Below, one piece after another: positions 26,289-36,515 of a DNA stretch of 64,000 bases. A program made the translations under genes and the position numbers. Source of the stretch: an uncultured Sphingomonadaceae bacterium. GTDB taxonomy: Bacteria > Pseudomonadota > Alphaproteobacteria > Sphingomonadales > Sphingomonadaceae. Under the pieces are notes generated by a model that had not been told where the DNA came from, searched no databases, and saw only the letters and a program-made list of their open reading frames with translations. Each line of letters starts with the position of its first letter. Within the stretch, counting starts at the first letter, position 1. The DNA is taken from contig CAMLGC010000002.1 in assembly GCA_946479505.1 (NCBI GenBank), positions 31,358-95,357 on the forward strand, written 5' to 3'.

Positions 26289-27050
26289 TCAGGAAAGGCC
26301 GATCAGCGATATCTGGCGGCCGTAGCTCGGCTCGTCCCGGTGCGTCGCGCGGCGATAGCTGTAGAAACGCGCCGGTTGCGCATAGGTGTCCTCACCCAAC
26401 GCCTCGACGCAGCCGATACCGGCGGCGGCGAGGCGGTGCGCGACATAGGCTTCGAGATCGAACTGGAGGTGGCCTGTGCGGCCCGACGCAAAGAAGCGTT
26501 CGCTGACGGGATCATCGGCCTCAAAACGGCTCGCGAAGGCGGCATCGACCTCGTAGCTCGCACGCGCGATGCACGGGCCGATCGCGGCGGCGATGCGGGT
26601 GCGGTCGGCGCCGAGCCGCTCCATCGCCGCGATCGTCGCATCGGTAACGCCGCCGAGCGCGCCCTTCCACCCGGCATGTGCCGCGCCGACGACGCCGGCG
26701 CGCACGTCGGCGAAGAGCACCGGCGCACAATCGGCGGTGAGGATGCCGAGCGCGAGGCCGGGGCGATCGGTGACGAGCGCGTCGGCGTGCGGCCGCGCGT
26801 CGCGCTGGAACGATTCGGTGACGATCACCGCGTCGGCCGAATGGACTTGATAGCCAGTGACGAGCCGCGCGCCTGGCAAGACCGCCTCGATCGCGATCAC
26901 GCGGTTCGCCGCGACCGTCTCCGCATCGTCGTCCGAGCCGGTGCCGACATTGAGCCCGGAATAGGCGCCAGTCGAGACGCCGCCCTTGCGGCCGAGAAAG
27001 CCGTGCGGCGCATCACCAAGCGCGCTCGCGCGAAGCACCTCGACGCTCAC
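26289..27050 (-). CDS. pgeF: Peptidoglycan editing factor PgeF (laccase-domain)
   Basis: PgeF-family proteins (formerly polyphenol oxidase YfiH) hydrolyse mis-incorporated L-Ser from peptidoglycan precursors in E. coli. The 253-residue protein shows the metal-binding His/Cys/His pattern in TGYQVHSADAV, ILTADCAPVLFADV and GAAHAGWKGALGG. The GTG start at 27050 overlaps the GNAT stop (GTGA), so translation is coupled. It is the last gene of the lgt-midA-GNAT-pgeF group. The frame is open far upstream but that stretch is a shadow of the GNAT gene. Confidence 0.9.
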   Translation of the reverse strand: MSVEVLRASALGDAPHGFLGRKGGVSTGAYSGLNVGTGSDDDAETVAANRVIAIEAVLPGARLVTGYQVHSADAVIVTESFQRDARPHADALVTDRPGLALGILTADCAPVLFADVRAGVVGAAHAGWKGALGGVTDATIAAMERLGADRTRIAAAIGPCIARASYEVDAAFASRFEADDPVSERFFASGRTGHLQFDLEAYVAHRLAAAGIGCVEALGEDTYAQPARFYSYRRATHRDEPSYGRQISLIGLS

Positions 27051-27556
27051 AGCACGAGCCGCATCAGCCGATCCTCGTCGGGATGCTCGCCGACCATGAA
27101 GGTGTAGCCGCCGATCTCCTCGAAGCCGTAGCGTTCGTAAAAGCGCCGCGCGCGCGCGTTGTCGACATAGACCGAAAGAATCATCTCGCTCCGGCCCTGC
27201 GCGCGGGCGTGCTTGAGCGCCCAGTCCATCAGCACCGGGCCGACGCCCTCCCCCTGCCAGCCGCCGAGCACGTAGAGCTGGTGGAGCTCGATCGCGTCGG
27301 GCGGCCAGTCGCCCGGAAAGGCGACGGGGCCGAGTTTGACGAAGCCGATGATCGACTCGTTCTCGGTCGCGAGACGGATCGCGAAATCGGGGTGGCCGAT
27401 CTGCGACGGGAGCCCTTCGTCGCCGAACGCCTCCTTCAGGAAAGCGGCGAGATCGGAGGCGCGGTAGAGCGTGCCGAAGGTCTCGGTGAAGGAGCGCGCC
27501 GCCATCGCGGCAAGCGCGAGACCATCGGTCCGCACGGCGTCGCGATAAGCGATCAT
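27047..27556 (-). CDS. GNAT family N-acetyltransferase
   Basis: The 169-residue protein is a GCN5-related acetyltransferase. The acetyl-CoA pyrophosphate-binding motif appears as LYVLGGWQGEGVGPVLM (Q/RxxGxG/A pattern), followed by DWALKHARAQGRSEMILSV and the C-terminal NARARRFYERYGFEEIGG. The substrate is unknown. The start overlaps the MidA-like methyltransferase stop by four bases and the stop overlaps pgeF, so it lies in a tightly coupled operon. Confidence 0.88.
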   Translation of the reverse strand: MIAYRDAVRTDGLALAAMAARSFTETFGTLYRASDLAAFLKEAFGDEGLPSQIGHPDFAIRLATENESIIGFVKLGPVAFPGDWPPDAIELHQLYVLGGWQGEGVGPVLMDWALKHARAQGRSEMILSVYVDNARARRFYERYGFEEIGGYTFMVGEHPDEDRLMRLVL

Positions 27557-28602
27557 GCGAACCCCGCGGGCGCGGGCCAGTTGGGGGCGGCGACGCCGAG
27601 CACCTTGAACAGCGCGCCCATCGCGTCGGGCGCGACCAGCCGGTCATGATCGGCGTGGACCGACGCCGCGCGATCGGGCGCGGACGCGGCGAGCCGCGAG
27701 GCGCGCGCGCCGATGCCGAGTGCGGTCAGGAACTGCCCTTGGTCGACCGGGCCGAAGACCTGCGCGCCGGCTTGCGTCGCTGCCGCGGCGAGCGTGCCGA
27801 AATCGACATGCGCGGTGAGGTCGTGCTCGCCCGGGGCCTCGAACGGGTTGGCACGTTCATGTCCGCGCACTGCCTGGAGGGTGTCGCCGATCGCGGGGCC
27901 GGCATAGCCGTAATCGATCACCAGTGCGCCGCCGCCTTGGCTCGCGAGCCGCGCCGCAAGATCGCGCATCACCGCGATGGCGGCGAACGAAGTTTCGAGC
28001 ACCGAACCGGGAACGGCGTCGCGAAGATGTTCGGGGATCACCTCGTCCGGGACCGGTGGGCCGGCGATGGGGAGGAACAGCGTGTCCTGGCACGCGACCA
28101 GGCGCTCGTGCCACCGCTCGCCGGCGCGGACGAGCTGGCGGATTGGAAGCGCGTCGAAGAATTCGTTGGCGACGACGAGCAGCGCGACGTCCTCGGGCAG
28201 CGTCGAGAGGTCGGCGTGCCACGTCGCGTGCGCCAGCCGCTCCTTCTGCGCCTTGCGCAGCACGGGGCTGGTCTCGACGAGATGCACCGGCGGCGCGAGT
28301 GCGGCCTTGGCCATCGCCCGCAGCGCATCGACCGCGAGCGTGCCGCGCCCCGGGCCCAGCTCGACATAGGCAACATCGGGCCGGCCGGTGCGATCCCACC
28401 AGTCAGCGAGCGCGAGGCCGACGAGCTCGCCGAACATCTGGCTGATCTCGGGTGCCGTCACGAAATCGCCGCCCGCGCCGAACGGGTCGCGCGTCGCGTA
28501 ATAATGCGCATTGGCGGCGGCCATGAATTGGCTGAGCGGCATCGGCCCCGCTAGCGTGATCGTGCGTGCGAGGCGATCGGGGAGGCTGCCGTCCGACGAC
28601 AT
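27553..28602 (-). CDS. MidA/NDUFAF7-family SAM-dependent methyltransferase
   Basis: The product is a 349-residue class I methyltransferase of the COG1565 family. Its mitochondrial relative NDUFAF7/MidA methylates an arginine of a complex I subunit, so an Arg-methylating role towards NADH dehydrogenase is possible. Motifs are DPFGAGGDFVTAPEISQMFGE (in part), VELGPGRGTLAVDALRA and VVANEFFDALPIRQ. The start at 28602 lies just inside a repeat element (28610-28687) that separates it from lgt, and no clear Shine-Dalgarno sequence is present; GTG 28608 is an alternative. Confidence 0.9.
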   Translation of the reverse strand: MSSDGSLPDRLARTITLAGPMPLSQFMAAANAHYYATRDPFGAGGDFVTAPEISQMFGELVGLALADWWDRTGRPDVAYVELGPGRGTLAVDALRAMAKAALAPPVHLVETSPVLRKAQKERLAHATWHADLSTLPEDVALLVVANEFFDALPIRQLVRAGERWHERLVACQDTLFLPIAGPPVPDEVIPEHLRDAVPGSVLETSFAAIAVMRDLAARLASQGGGALVIDYGYAGPAIGDTLQAVRGHERANPFEAPGEHDLTAHVDFGTLAAAATQAGAQVFGPVDQGQFLTALGIGARASRLAASAPDRAASVHADHDRLVAPDAMGALFKVLGVAAPNWPAPAGFA

Positions 28603-28609
28603 AGTCACT

Positions 28610-28687
28610 GTTCCCCCGCGAAGGCGGGGGTCCAGAGTTGCACGCGTGACGCCCAGTTCTCCTGGACCCCCGCTTTCGCGGGGGAAC
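28610..28687. repeat. REP-like inverted repeat between lgt and the midA-type gene
   Basis: Arms 28610-28635 and 28662-28687 are 26 bases each and complementary with a single mismatch. Each arm also contains a small internal hairpin with a CCCCCGC/GCGGGGG stem. It fills the gap between two genes of one operon and ends 7 bases from the downstream start codon. The type is familiar as a dispersed element in alphaproteobacterial genomes. Confidence 0.9.
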
Positions 28688-28696
28688 AATCTTGTC

Positions 28697-29578
28697 TCAC
28701 GCGACGCTCTCGCTCCCGGCGATCGGCTCGACGCGACGCCGCCGCCCTGCGCTCGTCACGATCAGATAGATCCCGCCCAGGATCATCGGAATGCACAGGA
28801 TCTGGCCCATGTGGATCGTGGTTGCGAGGAAGGTGCCGGAGAACTGCTCGTCGGGCTCACGGAAGAACTCGATGAAGAAGCGCACGCAGCCGTAGCCGAC
28901 GAGGAAGATGCCGGTGAGCTTGCCCGGATCGGTGCGCGCCTTGGTCTTCCAGAAGAACCACCACAGCAGCAGGAACAGCCCGATTCCTTCGAGCCCCGCC
29001 TCGTAGAGCTGGCTCGGGTGGCGCGCGATGTCGTCTCCGGTGCGCGGGAAGATGATCGCCCAGGGCAGGTCCGAAGGCTTGCCCCACAATTCGCCGTTGA
29101 TGAAATTGGCGATGCGGCCGAAGAACAGCCCGAACGGCACGCAGCACGCCACGTAATCATGGATGCGCAGCCAATCGAGGCCCTTGCGTTTCGCCAGCAG
29201 GATCATCGCAAGGCTGGTGCCGATCACCCCGCCGTGGAACGACATTCCGCCGTCCCACAATTTGAGCATCTGCAAGGGATCGAGCAGCATCTGCGGCGCG
29301 TAGAAGAGGACGTAGCCGATCCGCCCGCCAAGGATCACGCCGATGGTGACATAGAAGACGAGATCGTCGGCATGTCGCTTCGCCATCGGCGCGCCGGGCT
29401 GTTCGAGCAGCTTGAGCAGATACCACCAGCCGATGAGGATGCCCGCGATATAGGCGAGCGAATACCAGCGCAGGATCGCATGCCCCTGGATCGAGAGCAG
29501 CACCGGATCGAGCCCGAGATCGGTCCAGCGGATATGCTGCGTGGTGGCGGCGGCTTGAGCGAGAATTGACAGGATCAA
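28697..29578 (-). CDS. lgt: Prolipoprotein diacylglyceryl transferase Lgt
   Basis: Lgt transfers diacylglycerol from phosphatidylglycerol to the lipobox cysteine of prolipoproteins in the inner membrane. Family signatures include [26 protein letters not shown] (catalytic His), [17 protein letters not shown] and [13 protein letters not shown]. About seven membrane helices are visible. TTG 29578 is chosen as start because it gives a normal N-terminus; ATG 29608 adds ten residues, and neither has a strong ribosome site. It is divergent from the acyl-CoA synthetase gene and heads the lgt-midA-GNAT-pgeF group. Confidence 0.95.
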   Translation of the reverse strand: MILSILAQAAATTQHIRWTDLGLDPVLLSIQGHAILRWYSLAYIAGILIGWWYLLKLLEQPGAPMAKRHADDLVFYVTIGVILGGRIGYVLFYAPQMLLDPLQMLKLWDGGMSFHGGVIGTSLAMILLAKRKGLDWLRIHDYVACCVPFGLFFGRIANFINGELWGKPSDLPWAIIFPRTGDDIARHPSQLYEAGLEGIGLFLLLWWFFWKTKARTDPGKLTGIFLVGYGCVRFFIEFFREPDEQFSGTFLATTIHMGQILCIPMILGGIYLIVTSAGRRRRVEPIAGSESVA

Positions 29579-29641
29579 AGGCTTTTCCCCGTGGAGGCAT
29601 GCCCTCATAATGAGCGCAGGCGACAAGACCAAGAGGAGAGC

Positions 29642-31333
<1,692 letters not shown>

Positions 31334-31377
31334 CCGGATTAGAACATCCGTTCACATCGTTTGGGGAATCCGCCGCC

Positions 31378-32214
31378 ATGAATCGCCTCCGTTCGCTTCT
31401 GTTCGTCCCCGGCGACCGGCCCGATCGGATGGAAAAGGCGCGGGGCTCGGGCGCGGACGCGCTGATTCTCGATCTCGAGGATGCGGTGGCGATCGAGGCG
31501 AAGCCGCGCGCGCGCGAGGCGGTGGCGTCGTTCCTCGCGAATTCCCGCGACCTGCTGCTGTTCGTGCGGGTCAATCCGCTGGGGAGCGACCTTTTCGAGG
31601 ACGACCTCGCGGCGGTGCTTGGCGCCGTTCCCGACGGAATCGTTCTCCCCAAGGCCGACGGTGCCGATTCACTGCGCGCGCTGGACGCGCGCCTGTCGGG
31701 CGCGACGCGCATCCTGCCGATCGTCACAGAGACGCCGGCGTCGATCTTCGCGACGGGCACCTATGGCGGCGTCACGCGCCGCCTGGCAGGCCTGACCTGG
31801 GGTGCGGAAGACCTGCCGGCGGCGATCGGCGCCACGACCTCGCGCGAGGCCGACGGGCGCTATACGCCCCCTTACGAGCTCGCACGGTCGCTCACGCTGT
31901 TCGGCGCGCATGCCGCGGGGGTGGCAGCGATCGAGACCGTCTATCCCGACTTCCACGACCTCGACGGGCTCGCCGCCTATGCCGCGCGCGGGCGGCGCGA
32001 CGGCTTTTCGGGCATGATGGCGATTCACCCCGCGCAGGTGCCCGTCATCAACGCCGCCTTCACGCCGAGCGAGGACGAGATCGCCCGCGCGCGCCGCGTG
32101 GTCGATCTGTTCGCCGCCAATCCCGGCGCGGGAACGCTCGCACTCGACGGTACGATGCTCGACGCGCCGCACCTGAAGGCGGCCGAGCGGCTGCTCGTCT
32201 CAGCCGGCCTGTGA
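31378..32214 (+). CDS. HpcH/HpaI (CitE-like) CoA ester lyase
   Basis: The 278-residue protein is a TIM-barrel member of the HpcH/HpaI aldolase, CitE-like family, which includes malyl-CoA and citramalyl-CoA lyases. The N-terminal RSLLFVPGDRPDRMEKA and LILDLEDAVA (metal-binding Glu/Asp) are family signatures, and LPIVTETPASIF and LTWGAEDLPAAIG follow. The citrate lyase alpha and gamma subunits are absent, so this is a stand-alone lyase or thioesterase. Its 3' end overlaps the convergent PAP2 gene by 15 bases. Confidence 0.87.
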   Translation: MNRLRSLLFVPGDRPDRMEKARGSGADALILDLEDAVAIEAKPRAREAVASFLANSRDLLLFVRVNPLGSDLFEDDLAAVLGAVPDGIVLPKADGADSLRALDARLSGATRILPIVTETPASIFATGTYGGVTRRLAGLTWGAEDLPAAIGATTSREADGRYTPPYELARSLTLFGAHAAGVAAIETVYPDFHDLDGLAAYAARGRRDGFSGMMAIHPAQVPVINAAFTPSEDEIARARRVVDLFAANPGAGTLALDGTMLDAPHLKAAERLLVSAGL

Positions 32215-32931
32215 GCGCTTGAGCCTGATCCACGCGCCAAGCGCCCACCAGCCGAGCGCCCAGAGCGCGCCGAAGCTCCAGCCGGCGATCACGTCGCTCG
32301 GCCAGTGGACGCCCAGATAGACCCGGCTGCACCCGATCGCGATCACGAGCAACACCGCGACGACGAGGATGAAGCTGCGCTGCGCCCGGCCCTCGACCAC
32401 TTGGACAAGCAGCGTCGCGAGCGTGAGATAGACGATCGCGCTGTTCGCCGAATGGCCGCTCGGGAAGCTCTTCGACGAAACGTCGACGAGATGATTGATG
32501 ACCTCGGGACGCGAGCGGGCGACCACATATTTGGCGAGATCGACCGCGATCGAGCCCGAGAGCGTTGCGGCCAGCGCCAGCGCCGCGGTGAGCCACAGCC
32601 GATGGAGCGCGAGGAAGCCGAGGATCAGCACCACGGCGAGCGTAAGCACGGTGCCGCCGCCCAGCGTGGTGATGTCGACCATCGCGTGCTCGAACCGCGG
32701 CGGGCCGATCGGCGCAGCGGTATTCCCGCCCTCGCGCATCGCAAGCAGGAGCGCGCGGTCGAACGCGAAGACGTGGCCACGCCCGATCGTCCAGCCGAGC
32801 AGCACCACGACCAGCGTGGCGACCGCGATTGCCGCCATCGCCCCCAGCAGCCAAGGCGGATGCCGAACCGCCTCGGGCACCTGGCCCGGCGCATCGGCGC
32901 CCTCGGCATGCGGAAGCGGATTATCGGCCAT
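32200..32931 (-). CDS. PAP2-family phosphatase
   Basis: The product is a 243-residue membrane phosphatase of the PAP2 superfamily, acting on lipid phosphates such as phosphatidic acid or undecaprenyl pyrophosphate. The three catalytic motifs are KYVVARSRPE, SFPSGHSANSAI and SRVYLGVHWPSDVIAG. Six helices surround them. The start at 32931 gives a cytoplasmic tail of about 25 residues before the first helix. The specific lipid substrate cannot be read from sequence. Confidence 0.9.
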   Translation of the reverse strand: MADNPLPHAEGADAPGQVPEAVRHPPWLLGAMAAIAVATLVVVLLGWTIGRGHVFAFDRALLLAMREGGNTAAPIGPPRFEHAMVDITTLGGGTVLTLAVVLILGFLALHRLWLTAALALAATLSGSIAVDLAKYVVARSRPEVINHLVDVSSKSFPSGHSANSAIVYLTLATLLVQVVEGRAQRSFILVVAVLLVIAIGCSRVYLGVHWPSDVIAGWSFGALWALGWWALGAWIRLKRSQAG

Positions 32932-33004
32932 GCGGCGTGCATACGCCGCGGGTTGCGCGGGCGCACCCCCCTGATAGGCTGTGCCGACAACAAGGAGAGG
33001 AACG

Positions 33005-33283
33005 ATGCAAAGCGAAAGTGATCGCGTGCGCGGCGATCTCGATGCAATCGGAATGCGTGCTTCGGGCACGGCGGTGGGCCTGCTCGCGCTGATAAGGGAG
33101 CTTCTCGAGGCGGGTGTGCTCGGCCACGATTCGATCGAGCGCATCCGCGAGGCGATCATCGCCGACGTCGCCGGCCAGCGGCCGCGCTCGCAAACCCAGG
33201 CCAATTTCGAACGCAGCGTGCGCGAGCGGATGGATCATCTGCTGCCGCTGGCGCCGGACGCGCAGGCGCCTGCGCCGCATTGA
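33005..33283 (+). CDS. Small hypothetical protein
   Basis: This 92-residue protein is not one I can assign. It is soluble and mainly helical, with a central leucine-rich stretch TAVGLLALIRELLEAGVLGHDS and a charged helix IERIREAIIADVAGQ, ending in Ala/Pro-rich sequence. ATG 33005 follows an AAGGAGAGG ribosome binding site, which is good support for expression. It is divergent from the PAP2 gene and is followed by the tRNA-Lys gene on the opposite strand. Confidence 0.65.
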   Translation: MQSESDRVRGDLDAIGMRASGTAVGLLALIRELLEAGVLGHDSIERIREAIIADVAGQRPRSQTQANFERSVRERMDHLLPLAPDAQAPAPH

Positions 33284-33338
33284 TCCGTTCGGGTTCGGCA
33301 ACGCTGAAACCGGTCCGCTTCAGCAATCAGGCCAGGAA

Positions 33339-33414
33339 TGGTGGGTCCGCCGGGGCTCGAACCCGGGACCTCTCGATTAAAAGTCGCTTGCTCTACCAAC
33401 TGAGCTACGGACCC
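33339..33414 (-). tRNA. tRNA-Lys (anticodon UUU)
   Basis: The 76-base minus-strand sequence folds as a complete cloverleaf with genomically encoded CCA at its 3' end (33341-33339). The acceptor stem is GGGTCCG with CGGACCC, the D-arm is GCTC/GAGC, and the T-arm is CCGGG/CCCGG around TTCGAGC. The anticodon loop CTTTTAA gives UUU, reading Lys AAA/AAG codons. In the anticodon stem (AGCGA against TCGAG) only three of five pairs are Watson-Crick; positions 27-43 and 28-42 are A-G and G-A. Confidence 0.95.
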
Positions 33415-33430
33415 GCACCATGCCGGCGCG

Positions 33431-33916
33431 TTACGCACCGCGCGCGTGGCGGTCAACCGCACGGCGCCGCTGCGCCAGATGCCGAACGCTGAGGCCGGTC
33501 AACGGGTCCCGCCAGCCCGGCGCGAGCGCGAGCAGCGGATCGAGCACGAAGGCGCGGTCGCGAAAATGAGGGTGCGGAATGGTGAGCCGTGTGCCCGACC
33601 AGGCCCCTTCGGACCACAGGATGATATCGAGATCGATCACCCGCGCCCCCCAGCGCCGGCCGCGGCGGCGTCCGAAAGCGCGCTCGATCGTCTTGAGCCG
33701 GCAAAGCAGGGCAGGGGGGCTTTCGCCGGTCTCGATGATCGCGGCCGCGTTGGCGAAGCGGCGGGTGGAAGGGCCGAGCGGCGCCGTCTCGACGATCGGC
33801 GACGCGGCCACGACCCCGCCGATCGCATCGAGCGCCGCCGCGATCTCATCGCGCGGGCTCCCGTGCCGGCCCCGCCGGTTCGAACCCAGCGCCACGACAT
33901 AGCTTGTCCTCGCCAT
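33431..33916 (-). CDS. folK: 2-amino-4-hydroxy-6-hydroxymethyldihydropteridine pyrophosphokinase FolK
   Basis: FolK transfers pyrophosphate from ATP to hydroxymethyldihydropterin in folate synthesis. The 161-residue protein starts TSYVVALGSNRRGR and carries the ATP and metal motif RWGARVIDLDIILW and the IPHPHFRDRAFVLDPL signature. The start at 33916 is set by the family N-terminus. Its first bases overlap the region upstream of the divergent uracil-DNA glycosylase gene. The gene lies next to tRNA-Lys. Confidence 0.94.
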   Translation of the reverse strand: MARTSYVVALGSNRRGRHGSPRDEIAAALDAIGGVVAASPIVETAPLGPSTRRFANAAAIIETGESPPALLCRLKTIERAFGRRRGRRWGARVIDLDIILWSEGAWSGTRLTIPHPHFRDRAFVLDPLLALAPGWRDPLTGLSVRHLAQRRRAVDRHARGA

Positions 33917-33963
33917 GCCCGTCTGCCTATCCGGGCGCGATGCCGCTACCAAGCCCCTTGCCC

Positions 33964-34605
33964 ATGACCGAACCCTCGCGGGATTGTCCGCTCTGCCCGC
34001 GCCTGGTCTCGTTGCGCGAGGCGTTGCGCGTCGAGCATCCCGATTGGTGGAACGCGCCGGTGCCCGCTCTGGGCGATCCGGGGGCGTGGCTCGCGATCGT
34101 CGGTCTGGCGCCCGGCAAGCATGGCGCCAATCGGACGGGGCGGCCCTTTACAGGCGACTATGCGGGCGACTTGTTGTTCGCGACGCTGGAGAAGTTCGGG
34201 CTCGCCGAAGGCCGCTATGCCGCGCGCCCCGATGACGGGCTGACGCTCGCCGGCGCGGTGATCCTCAACGCGGTCAAATGCCTGCCGCCGCAGAACAAGC
34301 CGACTCCGGAGGAAATCCGTACCTGTCGGCCGTTCCTCGACCGACAGGCGCATGCGCTGCCCAACGTGCGCGTGTTCGTTGCACTCGGCCAGATCGCGCA
34401 TCAGTCGGCACTCAAGGTGCTCGGCGGCAGGCCGAGTCAGGCGCGGTTCGCGCATCTTGCGGAGCATGCGATGCCCGGCGGCGCGGTGCTGATCGATAGC
34501 TATCATTGCTCGCGCTACAACACCAATACCCGCCGACTGACACCGGAGATGTTCGAAGCGGTCTTCGCGCGTGCGCTCGCGGTGCGCGCCGAGATGGGCC
34601 TTTGA
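33964..34605 (+). CDS. Family 5 uracil-DNA glycosylase (UDGb)
   Basis: The 213-residue enzyme removes uracil and related deaminated bases from DNA. The family 5 signature GLAPGKHGANRTGRPFTGD lies at residues 48-66, and SYHCSRYNT supplies the C-terminal His. Four cysteines (C8 and C11 in CPLCPRL, C106 in NAVKCLPP and C121 in TCRPFL) match the [4Fe-4S] ligands of this group. ATG 33964 is chosen to give the N-terminal cysteine pair; ATG 33940 is an alternative. It is divergent from folK. A second Fe-S type glycosylase, UdgX, lies 3 kb away. Confidence 0.9.
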   Translation: MTEPSRDCPLCPRLVSLREALRVEHPDWWNAPVPALGDPGAWLAIVGLAPGKHGANRTGRPFTGDYAGDLLFATLEKFGLAEGRYAARPDDGLTLAGAVILNAVKCLPPQNKPTPEEIRTCRPFLDRQAHALPNVRVFVALGQIAHQSALKVLGGRPSQARFAHLAEHAMPGGAVLIDSYHCSRYNTNTRRLTPEMFEAVFARALAVRAEMGL

Positions 34606-34652
34606 GCGCATCGGTGCTATGATCTCCTCCCGCTAGAAGCGAGGAGAGGATC

Positions 34653-34916
34653 ATGCGAATCGCGCTTGTCCTGCTGCCGTTGATCGCCGCGCCCGCGCTC
34701 GCGCGCGACGAGCCGCCCAAGCCTCCGCCCGCCAAGGCCGATGCCGCAGCCTGCGAGAACCCGAAGCTCCACCAGGCCGAGCACGACGCGCCGGTTCGCG
34801 CCCATCCGCTCGATCAGGAGCCTGGCGCGCGGCAGGAAATTGCCGTGGTGCGCGCGATCGACGGCTGCATCACGCCGATCATCGTGCGCGAGAATGTCGG
34901 CGGCGAGAGTCGCTGA
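34653..34916 (+). CDS. Small exported hypothetical protein
   Basis: The product is 87 residues with a signal peptide, MRIALVLLPLIAAPALA, cleaved at ALA-RD. The mature part is Pro/Lys/Ala-rich and has two cysteines (AACENPKLHQ and DGCITPIIV). I recognise no family. ATG 34653 is preceded by GAGGAGAGG, a strong ribosome binding site. It converges on the membrane protein gene at 34919. Confidence 0.6.
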   Translation: MRIALVLLPLIAAPALARDEPPKPPPAKADAAACENPKLHQAEHDAPVRAHPLDQEPGARQEIAVVRAIDGCITPIIVRENVGGESR

Positions 34917-34918
34917 AA

Positions 34919-35374
34919 TCAGGCTGCGCGGCGTTCTGGGGCAGGTTCGTCGTCATTGGCGGGCGGCGGGGCGGCGCGCGTGCGGCGACGGCGCGGACGC
35001 GGGGTGCGGATGCGCACCTTGGCGAACCGCTCGCGCAGATGCGCGCCGGTCGTGCGCAGGCGCAGCGTCGAGGCGGTCACGATCGCGGCCATTGCAACGT
35101 CGAGCCAGGTCGATGCCTCGGCCATGGTCAGGAGGGTGGCGATCTCGGGCGCCGCCATGCTCATCAGCCGGATGCCCTCGTAATCGAGGATCAGGAACAC
35201 CAGCCCGATCACGCCGGCAAGCGTCAGCGCGAGCAGCACATGGCCGCGTGTGATCCGGTCGATCTGTCGCGCCGGCATCTCGATCAGCCCGCGCTCCAGC
35301 ATTCGGCCGATCGGCGTGCCGCGCCCCGCGATTAACAATGCCCACAGCCCCAGCAGCGTGACGATCGTGGTCAT
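34919..35374 (-). CDS. Hypothetical membrane protein with basic C-terminus
   Basis: The product is 151 residues with an N-terminal membrane helix (TIVTLLGLWALLIAGRG), a second hydrophobic helix (VLLALTLAGVIGLVFLIL) and a third (WLDVAMAAIVTASTL). The C-terminal 35 residues are very rich in Arg, Pro and Ala and would lie in the cytoplasm. No named family is recognised. It starts 20 bases downstream of the polyprenyl synthetase gene and may share its transcript. Confidence 0.6.
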   Translation of the reverse strand: MTTIVTLLGLWALLIAGRGTPIGRMLERGLIEMPARQIDRITRGHVLLALTLAGVIGLVFLILDYEGIRLMSMAAPEIATLLTMAEASTWLDVAMAAIVTASTLRLRTTGAHLRERFAKVRIRTPRPRRRRTRAAPPPANDDEPAPERRAA

Positions 35375-35393
35375 GTCCGCGTCCCCCTTTACC

Positions 35394-36407
35394 TCAATAG
35401 GCGCGGGCGATCGCGAACTCGACCGCCTCGACCATCGCGTCCTTGGCCTTGCCCGCGCCGAACATCCCGAGCGCGTCGATCGCGCGCTGGCCGTAATGGC
35501 GCGCGCGGGCGAGCGTGTCGTCCACGGCGCGCGTGTCGCGGATCAGCCCAATCGCGTGCGCGAGATCGTCATCGCTCGCGCGGCGGCCCTCGATCGCGTC
35601 CTTCCAGAAGGCGCGATCGTCGGCCGAGCCGCGCGCATAGGCGAGAATGACGGGAAGCGTCACCTTGCCCTCGCGGAAATCGTCGCCGGCATCCTTCCCC
35701 ATCGTATCGGCGTCCGAGACATAGTCGATCGCGTCGTCGACGAGCTGGAAGGCGATCCCCAGGTTGCGGCCGTATGAATCGAGCGCGGCCTCGGCCGTTT
35801 CGTCGCGCTCGGCGACGACGGCGGCGATCCGGCATGCGGCCGCGAACAGCGCGGCGGTCTTGGCGCCGATGATGTCGAGATAGCGTTCCTCGCCCAGATC
35901 GATCCGCCGCGTCGCGGTGAGCTGGTTGACCTCGCCCTCGGCGATCACGGCGCTCGCGTTGGAGAGAATCTTCAACACCTTCAGGCTGCCGTCCTCGACC
36001 ATCAGCTCGAAGCTCTTCGAGAACAGGAAATCGCCGACGAGCACGCTCGCGGGATTGCCCCAGATGATGTTGGCGGTGCGCTTGCCCCGGCGCAGGTCCG
36101 ATCCGTCGACGACGTCGTCGTGGAGCAGCGTCGCGGTGTGGATGAACTCGACCGCCGCGGCGAGCCGGTGGTGGCGCGCGCCGGTATAGCCGAGCAGCGC
36201 CGCGCTCGCGAGCGTCAGCATCGGCCGCATGCGCTTGCCGCCGCCCGCGATCAGATGCCCGGCAAGCTCGGGAATCAGCGGAATCTGCGATTGCATGCGG
36301 TCGAGGATCACCGCGTTGACGAGGTTGAGGTCGCCCGCCACCAGCGCGATCATCGGCTCGAGCGAGGGTTGCGGGGGGCCGTCGAGGCGGTGGATGGTGG
36401 CGGTCAT
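35394..36407 (-). CDS. Long-chain polyprenyl diphosphate synthase (IspB-like)
   Basis: The 337-residue enzyme extends isoprenoid chains, probably making the decaprenyl or octaprenyl side chain of ubiquinone. The first Asp-rich motif is LLHDDVVDGSDLRRGKR and the second is QLVDDAIDYVSD. GGGKRMRPMLTLAS is the substrate-binding Lys/Arg site. The small residues before the first motif (FIHTATLLHDD) fit a long-chain product. A Coq7 gene elsewhere in the window agrees with ubiquinone synthesis. It is divergent from the chorismate mutase gene. Confidence 0.93.
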   Translation of the reverse strand: MTATIHRLDGPPQPSLEPMIALVAGDLNLVNAVILDRMQSQIPLIPELAGHLIAGGGKRMRPMLTLASAALLGYTGARHHRLAAAVEFIHTATLLHDDVVDGSDLRRGKRTANIIWGNPASVLVGDFLFSKSFELMVEDGSLKVLKILSNASAVIAEGEVNQLTATRRIDLGEERYLDIIGAKTAALFAAACRIAAVVAERDETAEAALDSYGRNLGIAFQLVDDAIDYVSDADTMGKDAGDDFREGKVTLPVILAYARGSADDRAFWKDAIEGRRASDDDLAHAIGLIRDTRAVDDTLARARHYGQRAIDALGMFGAGKAKDAMVEAVEFAIARAY

Positions 36408-36515
36408 CGTGCGGGCGATGTGGCGGCGTTCGACGCCAAAGGCAAGCGTTCGGGGTTGCGCGCGCGGCGGCGCTTCCCCAAAAGGCCGCGCTGTTCAGGC
36501 GCAAGGGAGCCGCGG

